The notes beneath the pieces are model-generated. The model was not told the DNA's origin. It did not search any database and saw nothing but the letters and a program-made list of their open reading frames with translations. Source: Serinus canaria (lineage: Eukaryota > Chordata > Aves > Passeriformes > Fringillidae). From it: a stretch of 64,000 nucleotides of DNA. The DNA lies in NCBI RefSeq assembly GCF_022539315.1, contig NC_066342.1:14443402-14507401 (forward strand), written 5' to 3'. Position numbers and translations under genes: made by a program. Positions 13,318-24,648 of this stretch are shown here, one piece after another (position 1 is the first letter of the stretch; each line of letters starts with the position of its first letter).

Positions 13318-13817
13318 NNNNNNNNNNNNNNNNNNNNNNNNNNNNNNNNNNNNNNNNNNNNNNNNNNNNNNNNNNNNNNNNNNNNNNNNNNNNNNNNNNN
13401 NNNNNNNNNNNNNNNNNNNNNNNNNNNNNNNNNNNNNNNNNNNNNNNNNNNNNNNNNNNNNNNNNNNNNNNNNNNNNNNNNNNNNNNNNNNNNNNNNNNN
13501 NNNNNNNNNNNNNNNNNNNNNNNNNNNNNNNNNNNNNNNNNNNNNNNNNNNNNNNNNNNNNNNNNNNNNNNNNNNNNNNNNNNNNNNNNNNNNNNNNNNN
13601 NNNNNNNNNNNNNNNNNNNNNNNNNNNNNNNNNNNNNNNNNNNNNNNNNNNNNNNNNNNNNNNNNNNNNNNNNNNNNNNNNNNNNNNNNNNNNNNNNNNN
13701 NNNNNNNNNNNNNNNNNNNNNNNNNNNNNNNNNNNNNNNNNNNNNNNNNNNNNNNNNNNNNNNNNNNNNNNNNNNNNNNNNNNNNNNNNNNNNNNNNNNN
13801 NNNNNNNNNNNNNNNNN
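13318..13817. other. assembly gap (500 N)
   Basis: Exactly 500 N, as is the gap at 47644-48143. This suggests a fixed placeholder rather than a measured length. Any open frame spanning it is an artefact. Confidence 0.99.
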
Positions 13818-14279
13818 AGACGTGGACAGCATGATGGTGATGATCACTGTTCTCCAGAGCAATCAAGAGTGATCATCGCCCAACTGATACCATCCATCAT
13901 AGCAGAAGTCACCAGAAAGATACATCTGAATACACGATTTCCCCTGACAAGATCAACACCTGCCACTACTCAGGAAACAGCGATTGTCCAGCCTTGCACA
14001 GTGAAAGAAACTTTCATGCATATGCGGGGTTGCAAAAGAAATCGGGGCACCTCTGCCTCAGGAGGCATAAAAAACTGTATAAAACAGCCCCACTGGAAAC
14101 GGCATTCATGAACAGAGGGGAATCCAATGCGATAGAGGTCAGATCTAGGTTCACCCAGCGCCGATCCCGGGCTCAACACTGTCTCTTTGGCTGTGGGTTT
14201 TTGAGGACTGTATTTTGGTCGCAAAAATAAAATCTTTTGCATTTTTGATAATTTGGTCTTCGATTGATCATTTATAACA
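13818..14279 (+). mobile_element. LTR 3' part nested in the ERVL LTR, 5' end in gap
   Basis: Has a TATA box (ctgtataaaacagcc, about 14076), a poly(A) signal (aaaataaaatc, about 14223) and a TTTATAACA end at 14279. The ERVL LTR sequence resumes after it. The 5' boundary is hidden in the gap. Confidence 0.65.
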
Positions 14280-14560
14280 TCCCCATCCTTATTTTGACCT
14301 ACAACCTTTCACTATATTTTCTCCCCTTCCCCCAGCTGAGGAGAGGAGGAATAGAGTGATTTGGTGGGTGCCTGGCATCCAGCCAAGGTCAACCTACCAC
14401 AGTCCTTTTGGCATCCACTGTAGGGTGAGACAACGGCAGTTTTATACATATATAAAAAACATGTTATAGTAATAGTAGTTATCGAGTAACAAGCTCCTGT
14501 GCAGGACACGGAGTTTGTCAGCTGCACCACTTATGTCTTTATTTTGCTGAATTTGGGAAC

Positions 14561-14809
14561 ATGTTAATACAGACAATGGTTCTGTGCTTTGCCCTGGCAT
14601 TGACAGCCTTGTGCTGTGGGAACTGTCTTGTGAAAAAGATGAGGGAATACATCTCCCTCTCCCTACCTGGGTCTGATGTGGATGGTTTTATTATGCAGGC
14701 TCCAGAGGTCCTTGTTAACCCTTACATTATTTATTTGATACTACTAATAAACATTGTTGGCATATTACAATGTTTGTGGAATGCGGTGTCGCCCTGGTGT
14801 AAGAGATGA
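14561..14809 (+). CDS. small two-helix membrane ORF in the ERVL leader
   Basis: An intact 82-codon ORF between the 5' LTR and gag. The N-terminus (MLIQTMVLCFALALTALCC) is a hydrophobic segment like a signal anchor. A polar middle of about 35 residues follows, then a second hydrophobic stretch (IIYLILLINIVGILQCLW) and a short basic tail (CKR). It survives uninterrupted while gag and pol are full of stops. I do not recognise the protein. It could be a real accessory ORF of this ERVL lineage or a chance hydrophobic frame. The ATG context (gaacatgtta) is not strong. Confidence 0.4.
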   Translation: MLIQTMVLCFALALTALCCGNCLVKKMREYISLSLPGSDVDGFIMQAPEVLVNPYIIYLILLINIVGILQCLWNAVSPWCKR

Positions 14810-14944
14810 CTCTTTAGTGAGGCGATACTGAAATGCAGCCTGAGGCATCCAGTTCTTGGGTGGAAGTCTGTGTGGAAGAATTTGAGAAGTTTCCTAGGGC
14901 AGTTATCACCTCCCATTACCTGGGACTTTACACCTGAACAGGCA

Positions 14945-15955
14945 ATGAACCCTAACAAACTGATAAAAGGGTGCCTTGCTTACCCCAATGAATACGAGCA
15001 GCTTCTCACCCTGTACTGGGGCCTGGCCTGTGCCTACAGAGCCACAGCTCAGTACCCTGAGAGAACTGTAGTTGAGGCAGGAAACAAAACTGCATTTCAG
15101 GACACTATAGCTGAGACAGGGACGCAAATCACAGCAACTACAGTAATTGCTGCAGTAGTGAAAAAGAAAAGGTAGACAAGGAGAGGTCCATATGATTGAT
15201 TAGAAAGGGGCAGGAGGAGAAGAGGAAGAAGAAGGAAAAGAATGAGCAAAGGAAGGGTCTGATCACAAAGCTGGTCCTTCAACAAAGAAACTGAAGAAAG
15301 GAGTGAGACAATTAAACAGGAAACTGGTTCCTCAGTCCCTGACTTCATCAGTATTTTGAGACATGCAGCAAGATAAGAGCTGCCAGCCAGGTGAGTGGAC
15401 TTCTGCCTGGCTGCTTCAATGCTGGGATAATGGGGCTGAAAGTCAGCAATTGGAAGGTCATGAAGCCTGACAGCTGGGATCCCTTGCTAGAGACTGGGGA
15501 ATTGAGAGCAGAATTGTAAAGGAGGCAGTAATTTGCAGTCTCTGGAGATGGCTCCTCTTAAGCATGAGGGCAAGATATCCATTTAAGGAAGATCCTGTGA
15601 ACTCCCTAGGAAAATGGACCACTGCAGATGAAGGAATCCAGTACTTGGGAGAATTAGCAGTGCTGTAAGTCATCTGTAGTGATCTAAAAAATTTTAATGT
15701 CTCTAAAGATCCAGAGGATGTCCCTTGCACAATGGCCATGTGGAGGAAGGTGATTCAAAGTGCCTCAGGGTAATATTCCAGCAGCTTTGCAGCAATGTAT
15801 TGCCCAGAAACCAGCCGCAGAGTCTTCCTGGCTCTAAAACTTTGAAGAAAATCTCTGTCCTTGCTTACCCCTGGGCAAGCACCTCAGCTGTCAGGGGTAC
15901 CCCAAGAAATCAGTCGTCTCCTGCCCTGGCCAGAGGGAAAGGAAGCCCCAAGCAC
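14945..15955 (+). pseudogene. ERVL gag, degraded
   Basis: The start ATG at 14945 opens a stretch beginning MNPNKLIKGCLAYPNEYEQ, which I recognise as typical of avian ERVL gag. It stays open to the TAG at 15173-15175 after a basic VVKKKR. Downstream the sequence is still collinear with gag but carries many stops and frameshifts up to the LTR insertion at 15956. It resumes at 16443-16640. It would have encoded the capsid polyprotein. Confidence 0.6.
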
Positions 15956-16436
15956 AGGCTATGTGGTGAATTTTGGCTCTTTCTATCCCAAACAAGGTGA
16001 AAAGAATGTGAGTTTTCAAGCTGGAGAGAGATAAGAAGGGCTCCTTGAACCTTGAAACCAGCAGAGACCAGACCTGAGGTTGGGCTACAGCCAAGAGACC
16101 AAGGGGGCATGTGTAGAAGGATGGGGTAAAAAAGTTCATCCCCAAGGAAGAGTCATGACTTCATCCCATACGACCACCAGATGACCACCTGCGCAAGCCC
16201 AGAAGGACTGATAAGCTAATTTTTATATGAAGTGGGGCTGGGCTGGGCTAGGATATGAATATGCATGGACTTATTGAAAAACTTAATGCATATGCAACAT
16301 TTTAGCAGATAAAAGAGGGGTTGAATTCTCGGGAGGTGCACATGCCTTTGCAGAGCGATCCTGCATGTGCCTGGCACTGAATAAATACATACCTACTTTA
16401 CAACTTTTACGAGTTGTAGAGTTTTTTCGTGAATCA
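15956..16436 (+). mobile_element. ERVK-type LTR, 5'-deleted copy, in ERVL gag
   Basis: From about 15990 to 16436 it is nearly identical to the LTR at 6441-7067 (shared ataaatacatacctactttac and gagttgt..tttttc.tgaatca end). The U3 is shortened by an internal deletion. Flanks aagcac (15950-15955) and aagaac (16437-16442) look like a 6-bp duplication with one mismatch. Confidence 0.75.
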
Positions 16437-16639
16437 AAGAACTGAAATTACCTCCTTTGAACCTGGTGAGGGGATTTCCAGTCTGACACTGCAAGGGTCA
16501 GGCAGTGAATACTCTGACCAGGAACAGGAATAGAGGGTCCATGTCTTCAGCCAGGGGGAGGAAAGAGATGGCTGGGCATACTGGACTGTGTGGATTCAAT
16601 GGCCTGGCACATCAGATCCACAGAAGTATAAAGTTTTAG

Positions 16640-17085
16640 AATATATTGATGCCAAAATTATTTTTCCTTTTTTATATATTCTTCATATATATTCATCACT
16701 CTGTACACTGTTATTATATAGTTTCCTAATTTTGGTACTTTTCCTATTAGACAAACAGATTCCTGATGGCCAGTTCTAATCTCACTTCTTATGGGAATCA
16801 AGGACAAGACACCTTCCCAAGACACTTTCCCATAAACAATTAGCAAGGAAGGGGGGCTTCAGAAGGGGTTGAACTAAGAGATGGAATTACTTAATCACCT
16901 GTGTTTCTAAATGGGGATTCTTGTCAATTATGCTAATTTGCTAAACTTATAAAACTGTGTGTGCCCTATGTCACGTGTGCATCTTCTGCACATTTTCGAC
17001 GTGTTGTGCACCTGGAGGGACCTTCATTAAAATGGTAACTGCTTTTTATCACGTAACCTTGTTTGGCTCTTGATTTTAGGGCTCA
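16640..17085 (+). mobile_element. LTR-like insertion in ERVL gag-pol, boundaries approximate
   Basis: ERVL coding similarity stops at about 16640 and resumes at about 17086. The sequence between has cttataaaactgtg (TATA-like, 16944) and cattaaaatgg (poly(A)-like, 17026), as in an LTR. A ttttag is present on both sides (16636-16641 and 17075-17080), a possible 6-bp duplication. It is not assigned to a family. Confidence 0.5.
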
Positions 17086-18515
17086 AAAAGGCAACATACT
17101 GGTGCACAGTACACACTGATGCCATCAAGGCACTGGCGTGTAGAACCCATCTGGATCTCTGGAGTGACAGAGGTATGCCAGAAGTTGTCTGTATTGAAGG
17201 CTGAGGGGAGTTTATCAGGGGACAAATGGAAAAAGCACCCCAATGTGACTGGCCCAGAGGTCCCTTGTTATCCTTGACATCAACTATCTCAGGAGAGGGT
17301 AATTCAAGGATCCAAAGGGGTATCAATGGGCTTTTGGTGTAGCTACTATGAATACAGACAGATCAAACAGTTATCTACCCTTCCTAGCCTCTCAGAAGAT
17401 CTCTTCATTGTGGGACTGTTGCAAGCAGAAGAATAGCAGGTGCCAATTGCTACCAGGCCAGTGCACCAGCAATATTGCACCGAGACTCTCTGGCACCACA
17501 TCCATCAACTGATCCATCAACTGGAGAGCCAAGGAGTGCTCAGGAAGACTCACTTGCCTTTTAATAGCCCCATATGGCCAGTGGGAAAGTCTAATGGATA
17601 ATGGAGACTAACAATAGACTATCATGGCCCAAACAAAGTAACACCACCTGAGTGCTGCCATACTGGACATGTTGGAACTTCAGTATGAGCTGGAGTTGAA
17701 GGCAGCCAAATGATGTCACAACTGATATTGCTAATGCATTTTTCTCAATCCCTCTGGCCGCAGAATGCAGGCCAGTTTGCTTTCACTTGGAGGGGTGTTC
17801 AATACACCTGGAATTGACTGCCCCAAGGGTGGAAGCACAGCCCAACCCTCTTCCATGGACTGATCCAGGCTGCACTGGAACACAGTGATGCCCCTAAACA
17901 TCTGCAATACATCAGTGACATCATTGTGTGGGGCAACAAATCAGAAATGTTTGAGAATGGAAAAGGAATAATTCAGATTCTCTTGAAATCTGGTTTCACC
18001 ATAACAAGAAGCAAGGTCAAGGGACCTGCATAGGAGATCCAGTTTTAAAGAATAAAATGGCAGGATGGACATTGTCACATCCCTATGGATGTGGTCAATG
18101 AGATAGCAACTAGGTCTCTACTGGCTAACATGGAGGAAACACAAGCTTTCCTAGACCTTGTGGGGTTCTGGAGAATGCACATTCCAAGTTATAGCCAGCT
18201 TGTGAGCCCCCTCTATCGAGTGATCTGGAAGAAGAACCATTTTGAGTGGGGCCTTGAGCAACAACAGGCCTTTGAGCAGATCAAACAGGAATAGCTTGTG
18301 TGGTAGCTCTTGGGTCTGTTTGGACAGGACCAGCTGTGCAAAATATACTCTACACTGCAGCTGGGGAGCATGGTCTCACTTGGAGCCTCTGTCAAAGGAC
18401 ATCAGGAAAAACCTGAGGTCGACCATTAAGGTTTTGGAACAGAGGTTTTAAGGATCAGAATCCCAGTACACTTCAAGTGAAAAAGAGATATTAGCAGCCG
18501 ATGAGGGGATTCAAG

Positions 18516-19651
18516 TGTCATGGTTTTAGACTGGGCACAATGCCAGTGCCTCCATGAAAACACATCCACCTGGTGTCTACTGTGAGATGTGACCGGAAAC
18601 AGAGCAAGCAAACACCAACTTAGGAATAAAGGGAAAAAAAACTTTATTAACACACACACACACACACACACAAAGAACAGAATGGAAATCTTTCAAACAC
18701 ATTTCTCCTCCCCCTCTCCATATTCCATGCTCTCACCACGGAAATGGACCAGAAGATTGCTTTTGGGGTTTCTCTTTTTAAGGATACTTTGGTCAGTTCC
18801 ACAAAACGACAGTCTCTCCATTTTGGGATAACAAAATCCCCCCCATTTCCCCCGGGGCTAGGGCTTCATGACAGAAATCCTCTTCATTTCTGATTTCTGC
18901 CCACCACTACTCTTCACTGCCTTTCTTGGATCTGAGCCATTGCTTTCCCCCCAAAACCGCAGTCTCTGTGTTACAATAGTAAGTTAGTCCGTCCACAGCC
19001 GAAAAAACTGCTCCTCCGTTTATCTCTTCCCAAGTACATTCTTCTCATTATCTCCACTACTCCCTACTCACACAAACCTCTCATTTCACTTGTCCATTTC
19101 TTCTTGTTCTTATCTCTTTCCTCCGGGAGGATCAATGTTTGGAAGGTTTCCATCATGAAAAAAAAAGTTAAAATCATCTTATAGGTGCCGGACTCTCTTC
19201 TCACTCTTGGCCGACTTCCCAGGAGCTGTACGGCGCATCTTATCTCTTTTCTCTCCTTTCTCTCTCTCTCTCTCTAGGAAGCGGGGTGGGGGGGGGGAAT
19301 TGCTCGGTGCTCCTCACTACTTCCACCCCTCCATCCTTTCACTTCCCCCCCCCCCTCGGTCTCTCTCTCTCCAAGATCCAAAGCCTCCGGCCTACCTCAC
19401 GCCGCCTCGTGGCCTTTTCCCCTCCCCCACCCGGCCTACAGCCGGAGGGGGAGAGAGAACTGACCTGATCCCTTTGCTGACCGACAAGCAAGAGAGCGTC
19501 ACTTCCTGGGAGTTCTACTTTTATACCCTGTGTTCTTAGAGGCTGAACCATCCCCTCATTGGTCCAAACAGGTGCCAATATTCACACCTGAGCCCCCACC
19601 GGGCCAACCACTGTCTCCAAAAAAAAAACCACTTCCTTTCAAACCAGGACA
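18516..19651 (-). mobile_element. solo ERVL-type LTR, 1136 bp, 5-bp TSD tcaag, inside ERVL pol
   Basis: tcaag at 18511-18515 and 19652-19656 brackets an element that on the minus strand starts TGTCCTGGTTTGAAAGG and ends AAACCATGACA, the same family as 925-2420. The minus-strand poly(A) signal is at about 18643. A (CA)n microsatellite is inside. Confidence 0.92.
18647..18672. repeat. (CA)n microsatellite, about 13 units
   Basis: A dinucleotide CA run within the LTR at 18516-19651, directly beside the minus-strand poly(A) signal. Confidence 0.95.
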
Positions 19652-20497
19652 TCAAGCCACCTCAGAAATGGTTGGGACAGAAGCATGTCTCCTCTTGATA
19701 CTGCAACTGCCCATGCTACACTGGCTGTTCAAAGGAAACATCCCCATGGCACATCATGCAACCAGCACTACATGGAGTAAGTGGGTAGCATTGATCATGC
19801 AGCAAGCTTGACTGGGAAAACCCAACAGCCCAGGAATCCTGGATGGGATAATGTACTGATAATGTTTCTTCCAAGAAGCAGTACCATATAACAAGTTATT
19901 GGAAGACAAGAGGCTATGGTCTATTTACTAATGGATCCTGTCGTGGTAGGAAACCATTGAAGGTGGAAAGCTGCTGTGTGGAGTTAGTTTGCAGAAGTGA
20001 AAGCCATCCAACTAGCCCTAGAAATTGCTGAATGACCAAAGTGGCTTGTAGTCTATACTGACTCCTGGATGGTGTCTAATTCCCCATGGGGGTGGCTACA
20101 GCAGTGGAAGAAGACCAATTGGCAGTGCAGAAGTAAACCCATCTGTGCTGCTGCATTGTGGAAGAACATCGCTGCATGGGTAGAAAACATGGCTCTGAAG
20201 GTATGTCATGTAGATGTTCAAGTGCTCAAAAGTCGTGCCACTGAAGAACATCAGAACAATGAAGAGGTAGATGAGGCTGCTAAGATTGGAATAGCTCGGG
20301 TAGGCTTAGACTGGGAGCAAACGTGTGAGCTATATATAGCCCAAGGGGCCCATGACACATCAGGACATATAGGAAGGGATGCAACATACAGATGGGCTAG
20401 TGATTGAGGGGTGGACCTGACCATGGAGGCCATCACACAGGTTATTCACAAATGTGAAATGTGATGCAATTAAGCAAACCAATATGGCGAAGCCTAG

Positions 20498-22016
20498 TGT
20501 CCTGGTTTTGCATTAATTGAATTTTTGGTGAAGAGGAATACATCAGCTATGGAAGTAATTCTCTGAGAGAAGCTGTTTAACAGCTTCCTCTGTGCCTGGC
20601 AAAAGCCAATTGCTGGCTAGCTTTGAGAATTCACACACTGCTAAGCCAATTAGAAAAGCTAGAAACACCTCTATGAGAGCATATTTAAGAAAGAAGAAAC
20701 CTCAGGAAGTTCCTTTTTTCCTTTCTGCCCTTGAAGGGGTGGCTGGGGGTCCCAGCAGGCCCCAGGACAGGCTGGGCCGTGCCCCACTGCTGGGCCCCAG
20801 GGGGAGCTGTCCCAGCAAAAAGCAGCGAAACTGCTGAGATTCTGCCTGGGCACTCCTGCCACTGCAGGGGGGGGGGGGGGCACTGGGCCCTGGCGCAGCC
20901 CTCCAGCACAGCCCCTGAGATTTCTGCCACTGGGAAGTCATCCCGGCACAGTGAGTAATTATGCAGCTGAAATCAACACCGCGAGCAGCTCCATGGCTGC
21001 TGCCCAGCAGAGATTGTGTCACCAACAGTGAGAGGCAATTCCCCAATGCAAAGCTTGGATGAGATTAACCTTTTCAGCACTGCAGAACTTCATAGTTTTT
21101 TCAATGAATAGAGCTTGAGAACAGACAAACCTACAGATACCAATTCTCTCCAGAATCAGAGAAAAGAAAAAGGTGAAGACATGTGAGGAGAACAACATGG
21201 AAGCACCAAGGTCAGTGGAGAGTGAGGAAGAAGAGGAGATGCTTCAAGCCTCTGAGCAGAAATTCTTCTGCAAACAATGGTGAAGATTATAGTACACCAG
21301 ACTATTTCTCTGTAATTCATAAAGCATGTGGGGGGATGCAGCGTTCACCCACAGCCCATGAGAACTGGAGAATATAGATGCTGAAAAAGCTGTGATCTGA
21401 CTTGAACAGAGAGAGACAACTTTTGCTTTCAGAGATAGGACTCTTTGCTTCTAGACTAGAACAGTTCATCCTTAAAAATTGTACCCCATAAGCCAGTGGC
21501 CCTCAATAGCAGTTGTGGGAAGACTGCCAAGTCAATGGGAGGGACTTTCATGCTGTGAGCAGGTACCAGGTGGACTGTTTAGCCATGAAATTAAAACCAC
21601 GGAAGAACTGTAAGTCATGGGAAGAATTCTATGGCCTAGCAAAAGAGACTCCTCTTCCTAAGTGAAGATTCTTTTTAGAAGTGATAAAATGACTGAATAT
21701 TCTGGGTTTTGTCTCTTTGCATTGTCATTGAGAAAGAAAGAGGGTCTGAGGGGAGAAAAGGTGTTCTAAAAGTTTATTTTAGTTCTTACCATTCTTCTTT
21801 TAATTCAGTTAATAAGGTTTTCTTTATACCTTTTAAAGTTTTGAGCCTGTCTTGCCCTTGAAGCCTTTTCTCCTAATCCTTATCTCAACCCTATGAGCTT
21901 TATTTTAACTGGGATTTTTTTCACCTCCTCTGCTCCAATTATAGTAGAGGAAGATGAAGATGAGTAGATGGTTTTCGTGAGTGCACTGGCATTTGGCCAG
22001 CGGCCAACTCGCTACA
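20498..22016 (+). mobile_element. solo ERVL-type LTR, 1519 bp, 5-bp TSD cctag, splitting integrase
   Basis: cctag at 20493-20497 and 22017-22021. It starts TGTCCTGGTTTTGC and ends CCAACTCGCTACA. The poly(A) signal TTAATAAGG is at about 21810. The ERVL integrase sequence continues across it. It is related to the LTRs at 52431-53873 and 60643-62660 (shared aaagttttgagcct block near the 3' end). A G-run lies at about 20868-20881. Confidence 0.92.
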
Positions 22017-22544
22017 CCTAGCAAATTGACTATTGGACCACTGTCAAGACAAGAACCACCACTGGTACTGCCAAGGCAAGAGCTACATACTCACCATGAT
22101 GGAGGCAGCTATTGGTTAGCTGGAAACACACCTTGTAAACTATGCCACTTTCTAAACACCATCTCAGGTCTTGTAAGGTACATTTTGTGGTGACATGGTA
22201 CCTCAGAGAGAATCGAATCAGACTATGGGCCTCATTTCTGAAATAACCTCATAAACTCCTGGGCAAAGAAACATGGTATTGAGTAGATATATAACATCCC
22301 TTATTACCCACTCTGGAAAGACTGAGACTGTTAAAAACTATGTTGAGACCACTGGACAATGGGGCATGGAAGCATTGAGATGCAAATTTAACAGAAGTCA
22401 CTTGGATGGTTAACACCAGAGGACTTGCTAATTGCCCTGGTCCTGCCCAAATAAAATCCCTACATACTGTGGAGGAGATAAGGTCCCTGTACTACACACA
22501 GGAAAACTACATCAACCACCTTCTTTATCTACTAGGTGGGTGAC

Positions 22545-23091
22545 CTTATTGTAGGAGATCAAATTAGTTAAACAGAACTTTCACTTTGTGAACCCATGTT
22601 GGCTGTGCCTGATTGCATTGTCCTTTAAATCCCTTTCAATAGTACCCAGTACAATCTTCCCATAATTTTACCAGATATTGAGGTTAGACTAGCAGGTCTA
22701 TTGATCCCTAGGTCTTCCCTCTCATCTTTTTTGTAAATTGGAATAATGTTGACTAGCTTCTGGTGAGTAGGCACCTCCTCAGACTCTCCAGACCTTTGGT
22801 AGATGATGGAGAGGGGTCCTGCTGTAGCATCTACTAGCTCCTTCTGAGATAAATACCATCAGGCACTGTGGACTTATGAACATTCAGCTGATACAACTGG
22901 TCCCTCACAATTTCAGTGTCCACAAATGGAAAGGCACTGTTCCCACAGTCATGGTCCTCTAAATCAGATCTTGGGCTGCCCAGTCACCCATCAGTATTAT
23001 TAAAGACTGGCGGGTGGGGGAAGCACTGAATACCTCTACTTTTTCTTCATCCTTATTAGTCAGATGACCATCTTCAACAAGTATCAGTCCA
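22545..23091 (-). mobile_element. CR1 LINE fragment, reverse
   Basis: Read on the minus strand it has the CR1 order from the endonuclease-RT linker (KYINSKRRSKENIGLILVE, about 23110-23060) into the RT (…GS…LTNLISY-like, about 22565). Several frameshifts. Confidence 0.8.
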
Positions 23092-23757
23092 ATGTTTTCT
23101 TTAGACCTCCTCTTGCTATTAATGTACTTAAAGAGAGACATGGACATACTAGAGAGAGTTCAGCAACAGACCAAAAAGATAATCAAGGGACTGGAGCATC
23201 TCTTCCATGAGGAAAAGCTGAGAGAGCTGGGGCTGTTCAACCTGGAGAAGAGAAGGCTCTGGGGAGATCTTGCCAATGCATGTAAATACCTGAAGGGAGA
23301 GTGCAAAGATGAGAGACAGGCTCTTTTCAGTGGTGCTCAGTAACAGGGCATGAGGAAATGGGCACTGACTGAGACATAGGAGCTTCCACCTGAACATCAG
23401 TCAACATGTTTTTTACTGTAAGGGTGACTGAGCACTGGAACAGTGTGTCCGGGGAGATTATGGAACCTCTATCCTTGGAGATTTTCAAAGCCATCTAGTC
23501 AAGGTCCAGGGCAGCGGGCCTGAGCAGGGGTATTGGACAAGATGACCTCCAGAGGTCATAGAATGGTTTGGGTTGGAAGGGACCTTAAAGATCATCCAGT
23601 TTCAACCCTCCTTCTATGGGCAGGGACACCTTCCACTAGGCCAGATTGCTCAGAGCCCCATCCAACCTGACCTTGAACACTTCCAGGGGTGGGACACTCA
23701 AATCTTCTCTAAGGTCCCTTCCAACCATAAACATGCTGTGATTCTATAAATGGATCA
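23092..23757 (+). mobile_element. CR1 LINE 3' fragment, itself split by a second CR1
   Basis: The plus-strand CR1 3' region (gttcaacctggagaagagaaggctc, about 23238) runs to agaggt at 23556 and resumes with aggtcccttccaacc at 23712, ending gattctataaa near 23750. Confidence 0.85.
23557..23711 (-). mobile_element. short CR1 3' tail inserted in another CR1, reverse
   Basis: A 155-bp minus-strand CR1 tail (tcatagaatggtttgggttgg at its 3' end), flanked by aggt on both sides. It is a 5'-truncated LINE insertion inside an older CR1. Confidence 0.8.
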
Positions 23758-24273
23758 GGCTCCCCCATGACCCAAGAAGAGTATTAAATGCAAGCCCTTG
23801 GAGTTTTGGTCCATGTTACTGGAACCTCTTAAATTATCATTGAAAGTAATGTTAACTTGTTTTTCTTCCCAATGAAACAGACTTCAAATACTCCCATAAT
23901 TAGCTGCTTTGCCTCACTTGAAGAGACAACACAAAACTTCCTACTCATTAATTAATTAACAAAGGCATTGAACATTTGCATATTTACTTAATAAAATGCA
24001 TCTGAAAACAGAAGCTGGAACATACAATTTCTGTAAAGGTCACTGAACAAAATTATCATATGATGCAGGTAATTACAAAATAAAGTATTAAAACTGCAGT
24101 GCAGTTAAAACAGATAAAGAAGTGTAAACAAAACATAATCAGGCATTCAAAGCATCATGCACATTATGAAATAGCCATAACCACTTTTAGTCCTTTTTGA
24201 GCATTTCATTAATACAAGGTGAATGTTACAGATTGACAACACAATAAATTTAAGTAAGATGTCACAGAACTAC
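23758..24273. other. FCHO2 intron, unique
   Basis: No repeat or gene recognised. It adjoins the FCHO2 exon at 24274. Confidence 0.6.
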
Positions 24274-24426
24274 CTTATCAACTTCTTTCTGTGTTGCTCC
24301 TTCCTTTTTCAAACGTTCTTGTTCGACAAACTTTGCATTGTAGTTTTCCTTTGATTTCTGTAAGGCCTGAGTGATACTTTGAATATTTTGTACTGCTTCT
24401 AATGTTCTTGAAACATCTTCTTTAGT
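24274..24426 (-). CDS. FCHO2: FCHO2 internal exon, F-BAR domain (about residues 115-165)
   Basis: 153 bp, 51 codons without a stop, starting [20 protein letters not shown] and ending ATQKEVDK. The acceptor is tttagcag on the minus strand and the donor is gtagttc. It is separated from the upstream exon by an intron of only 80 bp, while the next intron is 13.5 kb. The sequence is the central coiled helix of the F-BAR dimer, very close to the mammalian FCHO2 protein as I remember it. FCHO2 binds PI(4,5)P2-rich plasma membrane and recruits the endocytic adaptors that seed clathrin-coated pits. Confidence 0.95.
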
Positions 24427-24506
24427 CTGCTAAATATCACATACTTGTCAAAAACCCCAAAACATTTTAACATTAACAAGTCATTGGTCATGCATAAGAA
24501 AATAAC

Positions 24507-24648
24507 CTTTTTATAAGTTTTGATTTGTTCATCTCCATACTTATGAACTTCTTTTATTAGCTCTTGTAATCTCCGCATGAGGTCCAAGTGACAGCTTGAC
24601 AGTTTTTCTGTTGAGATTTTGAAAACATCCCAAACTGGTGCGAATAGC
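24507..24648 (-). CDS. FCHO2: FCHO2 internal exon, F-BAR domain (about residues 67-114)
   Basis: 142 bp. The split glycine codon begun by the exon at 38703-38777 is completed by its first base, then [19 protein letters not shown]… through [11 protein letters not shown]. The acceptor is tcaatctag and the donor is gttatt, a weak match to the usual gtaagt. Human FCHO2 has [10 protein letters not shown] here, so this is the same exon. It codes for an F-BAR helix. The intron upstream (24649-38702) is the one filled by the nested transposon stack. Confidence 0.95.

Larger units (their letters stand above)
13011..14401 (+). mobile_element. 5' LTR of ERVL provirus, interrupted by gap and by another LTR
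   Basis: Starts CGTCCTGGGGTGACTTTATG (the terminal TG has mutated to CG) and ends CAAGGTCAACCTACCACA at 14401, both familiar ERVL-LTR termini. The middle is an assembly gap (13318-13817) followed by a different LTR (up to 14279). ERVL internal sequence follows directly. Confidence 0.75.
14402..22540 (+). mobile_element. ERVL internal region (gag-pol), decayed
   Basis: Follows the 5' LTR directly. The order is a leader with a small membrane ORF (14561), gag (14945 to about 16640), protease/RT (17086-18515), RNase H (19652-20300), integrase zinc finger (20330-20497) and integrase core (22017-22540). Four LTRs interrupt it (15956, about 16640, 18516 and 20498). No 3' LTR of the element is seen, since a minus-strand CR1 fragment follows at about 22545. 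A TGG seven bases after the LTR (14409) is where a primer site would be, but I cannot name the tRNA. Confidence 0.8.
17086..22540 (+). pseudogene. ERVL pol, degraded
   Basis: Protease/RT sequence at 17086-18515 includes the DIANAFFSIPL-like RT motif (about 17724) and YISDIIVWG at about 17911. In the latter the first catalytic aspartate of the usual Y-D-D box is serine, so the polymerase would be dead even without the stops. The connection domain is at 18085-18294. RNase H sequence resumes after a solo LTR at 19652. The integrase zinc-binding region has HDTSGH (about 20350) and CEMC (about 20454), and the integrase core follows another solo LTR (22017-22540). Multiple frameshifts and stops. 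No env. Confidence 0.75.

Noticed and set aside
13300..14111. Open frames of 184-267 codons spanning the first gap
   Set aside because: They consist almost entirely of N and are translation artefacts.
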